From: an uncultured Fretibacterium sp.
GTDB taxonomy: Bacteria > Synergistota > Synergistia > Synergistales > Aminobacteriaceae
DNA: 9,871 nucleotides
Assembly: GCA_937915755.1 (NCBI GenBank)
Contig: CALGGR010000219.1
Span: 1 to 9,871 of the forward strand
Direction of reading: 5' to 3'
This document shows, piece by piece, positions 5,082 through 9,871 of the stretch (positions within the stretch are counted from its first letter, which is position 1; each line of letters opens with the position of its first letter). Under the pieces are notes generated by a model. The model had not been told where the DNA came from and ran no database searches. It worked only from the letters and a program-made list of their open reading frames with translations. Made by a program: the position numbers and the translations under genes.

Positions 5082-6419
5082 TTATTTTATCATTGCGCTG
5101 TAGAGTGCCTTCAATGATTTCTCGTAGTCCGCTTCGTCAACGCCTATGATGATATTCAGCTCGTCGGAACCCTGATCTATCATGCGGATATTTACACCAG
5201 CTTCAGCAAGCGCACTGAATACCTTTGCGGCCGTACCTCTTGCGCTTACCATTCCCTCGCCTACAACAGCAATGACCGCAAGATTCTTCTCAATTGTGAT
5301 GAAGTCGGGTGATAATTCGTTCTTGAGTTCGCGGAGAATTTCATCACGTTTTGCGTCAAATGATGATGAATTTACCACAACGCTGATTGTGTCAATTCCT
5401 GTCGGGCAATGCTCAAATGGTATCCCGTTCCTCGCGAAAATATAGAGCAACCTCGCGCCGAAACCTGTCTCACCGTTCATCTGTGATTTCTCGACACGTA
5501 TGCTGGTAAAACCCTTTCGTCCCGCGATCCCCGTTACAGGATTCCGTTTAACGTCAGAAGGAATTGTTGCGGCAATCAGCGTCCCTTTGTCGTCGGGGGA
5601 GTTCGTGTTGCGAATGTTGATTGGTATACCGGCCTTTCTCACTGGGAACACCGCATCTTCATGGAGGACACTCGCACCCATGTAGGAGAGTTCACGAAGC
5701 TCTGTGTATGTGATGTACTCGATGGGCTTAGGGTTGCTGACGATTCTGGGGTCTGCTGACAGCATTCCTGAAACGTCCGTCCAGTTCTCGTAGATGTCGG
5801 ACTGTGTTGAACGCGCAACGATTGAGCCTGTAACGTCAGAGCCTCCGCGCGAGAAAGTCTTAATCCCTCCCTGCGGCATTGAGCTGACAGAAATCTGTGT
5901 ACCGTAGAAGCCCGGAATTACAGCGTTGGGGAAATCCCTCAGCTTTCCGCTCATCGTCATAAATGTTCGCTCGCCGTCAAAATTCCCGTTCTCGTCGAAG
6001 AATATGACTTCAGCAGCGTCAACAAAAGGCCACCCAAGAAACTCCGCGATGATCTTGCTGTTGAGATACTCGCCGCGACTCGCAAGGTAATCCGCCGGAG
6101 GGTAATATCTCAGTTCGTTCTCAATCTTCTCAATCTCCGCGCCTATGTCGAACTTTATCCCAAGCTCCGAGATTATTTCCGCGTAACGTGCCTTAATCTT
6201 CGCAAGCGTCCCTGAATACTCGTCGCCCTTCGCGAACTCGCTGTAGCAACTGTAAAGCAAGTCCGTAACTTTGATGTCATCTTTGAATCTCTTGCCGGGT
6301 GCTGAGGCTACGACATATCGCCGCTCCGGGTTGGACTTTATGATTTCCGCAACCTTGCGGATCTGTGATGCGTCCGCTAATGATGTTCCGCCGAATTTAG
6401 CCGTTATTACTCTGCTCAC
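5082..6419 (-). CDS. Aspartate kinase, monofunctional, two ACT domains
   Basis: It phosphorylates L-aspartate to aspartyl-phosphate with ATP, the entry step to lysine, diaminopimelate, threonine and methionine. The 445 residues match the B. subtilis YclM (ThrD) type in length and order: KFGGTS (8-13), SAPG (39-42), KVTDLL (50-55), SRGE (114-117), FSRGGSDVTG (189-198), TDVSG then SADPRIV (214-227), and LHEDAVFP (252-259). Two ACT domains fill about 305-445 (VVGEGM at 385-390). These sites in the family bind lysine and/or threonine for feedback control; which one acts here cannot be told. The start is a GTG with AGGAG 7 nt upstream, overlapping the amidohydrolase stop by 4 nt (GTGA). It is the last gene before a strong terminator. 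No active-site residue appears to be missing. Confidence 0.93.
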   Translation of the reverse strand: MSRVITAKFGGTSLADASQIRKVAEIIKSNPERRYVVASAPGKRFKDDIKVTDLLYSCYSEFAKGDEYSGTLAKIKARYAEIISELGIKFDIGAEIEKIENELRYYPPADYLASRGEYLNSKIIAEFLGWPFVDAAEVIFFDENGNFDGERTFMTMSGKLRDFPNAVIPGFYGTQISVSSMPQGGIKTFSRGGSDVTGSIVARSTQSDIYENWTDVSGMLSADPRIVSNPKPIEYITYTELRELSYMGASVLHEDAVFPVRKAGIPINIRNTNSPDDKGTLIAATIPSDVKRNPVTGIAGRKGFTSIRVEKSQMNGETGFGARLLYIFARNGIPFEHCPTGIDTISVVVNSSSFDAKRDEILRELKNELSPDFITIEKNLAVIAVVGEGMVSARGTAAKVFSALAEAGVNIRMIDQGSDELNIIIGVDEADYEKSLKALYSAMIK

Positions 6420-7564
6420 TTTGAATCTCCTGTCTTGTTGTAGTTATATGCTGATGACGAGTGCATTGCCGCCGCCGTTATTATAGCGTCAGGGACTGGG
6501 AGGAACTTGTCCGAGTGCAAAGGATACTCACAGCCCGCGCCGATGTGGTAGAAGCAGCCTGTCTTCGCAATTAAGTAGCTCCCGAAATCTTCGCTTATGA
6601 ACAAGGGACGTTCTATGATGTCGACCCTGCTGTCCCCGAAAGTCTCACGCGCTGAAGCCTCGCACATGGCCGTGATTCTGTCGTTGTCGTTGACGATCCC
6701 GACGCATGAGTCTGTGATTGCACACTCGCACTTTGCCCCGAATTTCCCCGCAACGTTCTCGCAAACTTCACGAAGCTCATTGCACATTCTGCTTCTAGCT
6801 TCAAGGCCGTAAGTACGAATAATCCCCGCCATTTCCGCTCGACCTGCGAGTATGTTGTTGGCCGTACCTGCGTGTAACATCCCGACACTCACAACACCAC
6901 CGGGTATCCTGAGGATTTCTGGGACTATGTGAGACGCAACTTCGATGCTGTCGATGCCTTTGTCGCGTTGTGCGCCGTGAGCCGACTTCCCGATTACTGA
7001 TACTTTCCAAGTTGCCGAAGCCGCGTAGAAATCGCCGTACTTTATCCCGACATGGCCGGCCGGTAATGCCGGGTCAACGTGGCAGCCGAACACCGCCTCA
7101 ACGTCATCAAGGCAGCCCGCCTCAATCATTCTGTCAGCTCCGCCGTCTCCTTCTTCGTTTGGCTGGAAGATGAATGTTACCGAGCCGCTGAGTTCGTCCC
7201 TTCGAGAGTGCAATATCATGGCCGCGCCCAAAGCACCAGTAATGTGAACGTCATGTCCGCAAGCGTGCATCATTCCGGGATTTTTGCTGACGAAATCACA
7301 GCCCGTTGCCTCAGTTACGGGGAGAGCGTCAATGTCGGAGCGTACAGCGCAATTCCGCCCGCTAAGTTTTCCGTCAACCCTCGCTATAATTCCCGTGCCT
7401 ATAACGCGCCTGTGAGTGATTCCGGCTTCGTCAAGGTATTTCTCGATGAGTTCAGCCGTGTGAAATTCGTGGTCGCCGATTTCGGGGTTGCGGTGAAATT
7501 CCTTGCGGATCTCTGTGAGTTTGCCCCTGAGATTCTCGGCCTCTTCAAGAAAGTTTACCAACAT
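6416..7564 (-). CDS. dapL: M20 amidohydrolase, probable N-acetyl-diaminopimelate deacetylase
   Basis: This enzyme likely removes acetate from N-acetyl-LL-diaminopimelate to give LL-diaminopimelate, the step after transamination in the acetylase branch. The 382 residues show the M20D metallopeptidase pattern: RSDIDALP (75-82), HACGHD (100-105), QPNEEG (134-139) with the catalytic Glu, His162 in GCHVDP, a dimerisation domain around 180-290, and ISEDFGSY (323-330) with a final metal-side His in PLHSDKF (348-354). Family members also hydrolyse hippurate or other N-acyl amino acids, so specificity rests on context: it begins immediately after dapH (stop TAG directly followed by ATG), the same order as ykuQ-ykuR in B. 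subtilis. The ribosome binding site AGGAAG lies inside the dapH end. The symbol dapL is also used for an unrelated aminotransferase. Confidence 0.88.
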   Translation of the reverse strand: MLVNFLEEAENLRGKLTEIRKEFHRNPEIGDHEFHTAELIEKYLDEAGITHRRVIGTGIIARVDGKLSGRNCAVRSDIDALPVTEATGCDFVSKNPGMMHACGHDVHITGALGAAMILHSRRDELSGSVTFIFQPNEEGDGGADRMIEAGCLDDVEAVFGCHVDPALPAGHVGIKYGDFYAASATWKVSVIGKSAHGAQRDKGIDSIEVASHIVPEILRIPGGVVSVGMLHAGTANNILAGRAEMAGIIRTYGLEARSRMCNELREVCENVAGKFGAKCECAITDSCVGIVNDNDRITAMCEASARETFGDSRVDIIERPLFISEDFGSYLIAKTGCFYHIGAGCEYPLHSDKFLPVPDAIITAAAMHSSSAYNYNKTGDSK

Positions 7565-8263
7565 CTATATCTTCCTCAACGATTCCTGCAACGCTGTCTT
7601 GAGGGTTGTGTCAGCGTCCTTGTCCTTAATGACTCTGGCCGGGCAGCCTGCAACGACCTTCCCAGCCTCAACGTCCTCAATTACGACAGCACCAGCCGCA
7701 ACTACAGCTCCCTCACCAATGTGAACGCCCTCAATGACGACGGCATTTGCTCCAACGAGTACACCGTCCTCAACGATAACTGGTTTTGCCGAAGCTGGCT
7801 CAATCACTCCCGCGAGTACAGCTCCCGCACCTATGTGGCAATTTTTCCCGACAGTTGCACGTCCTCCGAGTACAGCACCCATGTCAATCATTGTACCTTC
7901 ACCGACAACTGCGCCGATGTTGAGGATTGCGCCCATCATGATTACGGCATTCTTGCCGATTGAAACGTTGTCGCGGATTATTGCGCCCGGTTCGATTCTT
8001 GCTGGGATTTCCTTCATGTCGAGGAGTGGAATCGCGCTGTTCCTCGCCGAGTTCTCGATTACAATTTCGTAAATTTCGTCACGGTTAGCGTCGAGGATTG
8101 GCTTGAGCTCCGACCAGTCGCCGAAGATAATTTTGTCAGAAGCCCCGAAGATTTTTGCATTAGTTCCCGTGAAGTCGATTGGTGATTTTTCCTTGAGGTA
8201 AATTTTCACGGGGGTAACTTTCTTTGAGTCGGCGATAAATTTTATGATTTCCTGAGCGTCCAT
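7565..8263 (-). CDS. dapH: Tetrahydrodipicolinate N-acetyltransferase
   Basis: It acetylates tetrahydrodipicolinate with acetyl-CoA to N-acetyl-L-2-amino-6-oxopimelate. The 232-residue protein matches B. subtilis YkuQ/DapH closely: an N-terminal DapH domain (MDAQEIIKFI, then TPVKIYL at 17-23), the NSAIPLLDMK block (75-84), and a left-handed beta helix of hexapeptide repeats (about 88-212), with ARIEPGAIIRD (88-98), GEGTMIDM (121-128), GRATVGKNCHIGAG (134-147) and ANAVVIEGVHIGEGAVVAAG (172-191). This distinguishes it from the succinylase DapD, which is longer and lacks these blocks. The ATG follows the dapB stop by 4 nt, with GGGG upstream. Its presence says the organism makes meso-diaminopimelate by the acetylase branch. 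Confidence 0.95.
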   Translation of the reverse strand: MDAQEIIKFIADSKKVTPVKIYLKEKSPIDFTGTNAKIFGASDKIIFGDWSELKPILDANRDEIYEIVIENSARNSAIPLLDMKEIPARIEPGAIIRDNVSIGKNAVIMMGAILNIGAVVGEGTMIDMGAVLGGRATVGKNCHIGAGAVLAGVIEPASAKPVIVEDGVLVGANAVVIEGVHIGEGAVVAAGAVVIEDVEAGKVVAGCPARVIKDKDADTTLKTALQESLRKI

Positions 8264-8267
8264 GATA

Positions 8268-8996
8268 TTACCCCGCTATAAAGTCTTTCATTCCGTAGAG
8301 GCCGGGCTTCTGGTTTACCAGCCATTTTGCTGCGGCCAATGCTCCGTTTGCGAATAGTGCGCGGTTCTTAGCGTCATGACGGATCGTGATGGTTTCGAGA
8401 CCGTTGGAGAAAATGATTTCGTGAGTGCCGACCTCTGTGCCGTATCGCAATGAGTGTATGCCGATTTCATTCTCTGGACGTTTGCCGTTCTCGTGCCTTC
8501 CTATGTTGAAGGTTGCGCCTTCTCTTGCTGACTGTACGCGCTTTGCGAGCATCAATGCCGTACCGCTTGGAACGTCGAGCTTCTGGTTGTGGTGAGCCTC
8601 AATCATCTCGATGTCGCAGTCCCCGAAGAGTCTCGCAACCCTCTCTGCAATGTCAGCAACTAACGCAACTCCCACTGACATGTTCGGCGATATGAATATG
8701 GGGATATGCCCTGATGCTTCACGGATTATTGCGGTCTCGTCATCGGTCTGACCTGTTGAGGCAATGAGAACTGGGAGATTACGTTTGACACAGTACGATG
8801 TTACGGCCTTAGTCGCAGCGTGATTGCTGAAGTCTATTACGCAGTCAGCCTCGCCCGTGAAGTCATCGAGAGCGTGATATTTCCCGTCAGCAGTCTCAAA
8901 AGCTACGTCAACAAGCGCAGCGATGTTCTCACTTCCGGCCATGTCCGCGAGCATATGCCCCATTTTACCGCCCGCGCCGTTAATGATAATCTTCAT
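8268..8996 (-). CDS. dapB: 4-hydroxy-tetrahydrodipicolinate reductase
   Basis: It reduces the DapA product to tetrahydrodipicolinate with NAD(P)H. The 242 residues carry the N-terminal dinucleotide-binding loop GAGGKMG (7-13), VIDFSNHAAT (53-62), ASTG (79-82), NMSVGVALV (105-113), the catalytic/substrate segment EAHHNQKLDVPSGTA (133-147) with the His-His pair, Lys139 and the PSGTA loop, and the closing block FANGALAAAKWL then GLYGMKDF. It is slightly shorter than the usual 250-270 residues because of compact loops; no motif is lost. It begins 2 nt after the dapA stop with only a weak ribosome binding site, pointing to translational coupling. Confidence 0.95.
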   Translation of the reverse strand: MKIIINGAGGKMGHMLADMAGSENIAALVDVAFETADGKYHALDDFTGEADCVIDFSNHAATKAVTSYCVKRNLPVLIASTGQTDDETAIIREASGHIPIFISPNMSVGVALVADIAERVARLFGDCDIEMIEAHHNQKLDVPSGTALMLAKRVQSAREGATFNIGRHENGKRPENEIGIHSLRYGTEVGTHEIIFSNGLETITIRHDAKNRALFANGALAAAKWLVNQKPGLYGMKDFIAG

Positions 8997-8998
8997 GG

Positions 8999-9871
8999 CT
9001 ACAGTAATCCCTGCTCTTTCATGAGGCTTAGGAGTTTTTCGCGGTGAGCTTCTTCCATTGGCACTAACGGAAGACGGAGGTAATTCTCGCAGAATCCCAT
9101 TGCTGACATTGCTGCCTTAACAGGAATCGGGTTAGTCTCGCAGAAAAGCGCATTGATTAGCGGCAAATACCTGCACTGTAACTCAGCAGCTCCCTTAACG
9201 TCGCCCGCAAAGAATTTCTCGCAGATTTCCATCGTCTGCTTAGGCGCTGGGTTCGACAACACCGAGATTACTCCAAGCCCTCCCATCGAGAGAATGGGGA
9301 CAATCTGATCGTCGTTGCCGGAATAAATGTCCATTCTGTTGCCGATTAACTGTGCTGTATGGACTATCTTGCTGATGTTGGAATTTGCTTCCTTTATGCC
9401 CTGAATCATTGGGTGATACGAGAGCTTCTCATAAGTTTCCGGCTCAATGTTGATTCCTGTACGTGAGGGGACGTTGTAGAGGATTATGGGTTTCGACGAG
9501 GCGTTGGCGATTGTCTCATACATTTTTACGAGGCCGCCCTGAGTCGTCTTGTTGTAGTAGGGAGTAACGCAGAGCATAGCATCGGCACCGACATCACAGC
9601 AATACTTCGTGAGCTGTACGGCATAGCTGGTATCGTTCGAGCCTGTTGCGGCAATGACGACACATCTCCCTGCGATTCTTTCGACCGCGAACTTTACGAC
9701 GGCTTTGTGTTCCGTGTCATCGAGGGTTGAACCTTCACCTGTTGTTCCTGCGATTACGAGGGCGTTGATGCCCTGCTCACACTGCCAGTCGATGAGTCTT
9801 GCGAAAGCGTCATAATCGACACCCTTCTCGTTCATCGGGGTAATGAGTGCTGTAGCTACTCCCTTGAAAAT
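8999..9871 (-). CDS. dapA: 4-hydroxy-tetrahydrodipicolinate synthase (5' end cut by window)
   Basis: It condenses pyruvate with aspartate semialdehyde. The frame is open to the window edge and reads IFKGVATALITPM before the first internal Met, so the ATG at 9835 is not the start; probably only one or a few codons are missing. The visible 290 residues match the normal length of about 290-295. Seen in order are AGTTGEGST (the TTGEG loop), CVTPYYNK, YNVPSRTG with the catalytic Tyr, and GIKEANSN with the Schiff-base Lys at about 160, close to E. coli numbering (161). It is the first visible gene of the dap operon; asd or other pathway genes may precede it. Feedback type (lysine site) cannot be judged safely. 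Confidence 0.95.
   Translation of the reverse strand: MFKGVATALITPMNEKGVDYDAFARLIDWQCEQGINALVIAGTTGEGSTLDDTEHKAVVKFAVERIAGRCVVIAATGSNDTSYAVQLTKYCCDVGADAMLCVTPYYNKTTQGGLVKMYETIANASSKPIILYNVPSRTGINIEPETYEKLSYHPMIQGIKEANSNISKIVHTAQLIGNRMDIYSGNDDQIVPILSMGGLGVISVLSNPAPKQTMEICEKFFAGDVKGAAELQCRYLPLINALFCETNPIPVKAAMSAMGFCENYLRLPLVPMEEAHREKLLSLMKEQGLL

Noticed and set aside
7079..7963. A 294-codon plus-strand open frame opposite the dapH and deacetylase genes.
   Set aside because: It lies wholly antisense to two strongly recognised genes, has composition skewed by hexapeptide-repeat codons (Ser/Asn/Tyr rich), no ribosome binding site and no domain.

Overview
The window reads as a piece of chromosome from an anaerobic, Gram-negative-type bacterium, most likely a member of Synergistota. 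This rests on the family make-up: a YclM-type aspartokinase pair, the acetylase-branch dap genes, and a DUF501 protein next to a single-S1-domain protein. It is inference, not a database result. All recognisable protein genes lie on the minus strand, so the biological reading order runs from position 9871 down to 1.

Region 1 (9871-5048) is a tightly packed lysine/diaminopimelate operon: dapA (5' end just cut by the window edge), dapB, dapH, an M20 amidohydrolase that fits N-acetyl-diaminopimelate deacetylase, and a canonical two-ACT-domain aspartokinase. Junctions are 0-4 nt gaps or a 4-nt overlap, and the operon closes with a strong hairpin plus T-run terminator. The genes cover entry into the aspartate pathway (aspartokinase), tetrahydrodipicolinate formation (DapA, DapB), its N-acetylation (DapH) and the later deacetylation. 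Aspartate-semialdehyde dehydrogenase, the N-acetyl-DAP aminotransferase, DapF and LysA are not in the window.

Region 2 (5036-1390) is a second gene string beginning just past the terminator. It holds a second aspartokinase-like gene whose nucleotide-binding motifs are strongly eroded while its ACT domains look intact, two proteins I do not recognise, an S1-domain RNA-binding protein with a basic Pro/Arg tail, and a DUF501 protein. Small gaps and one TAATG overlap suggest one transcript.

Region 3 (1389-1) is an accessory patch with visibly lower GC. It holds a Fic (AMPylase-type) gene broken twice by IS200/IS605-type sequences. A 313-nt transposase-less element (841-1153), with matching left and right imperfect hairpins, sits between codon 11 and codon 12 of fic. 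Removing it on paper restores a continuous reading frame with a good ribosome binding site and an ATG. At the left edge, a second IS605/ISDra2-like right end (about 43-83), preceded by what looks like a tnpB tail, replaces the fic 3' end. Between fic and DUF501 (1186-1389) I see only a pair of imperfect direct repeats carrying TTGACAA and no gene.

The most interesting points are the doubly interrupted fic gene, with its probable transposase-less omega-RNA-like element, and the aspartokinase paralogue that looks like a regulatory pseudo-kinase.
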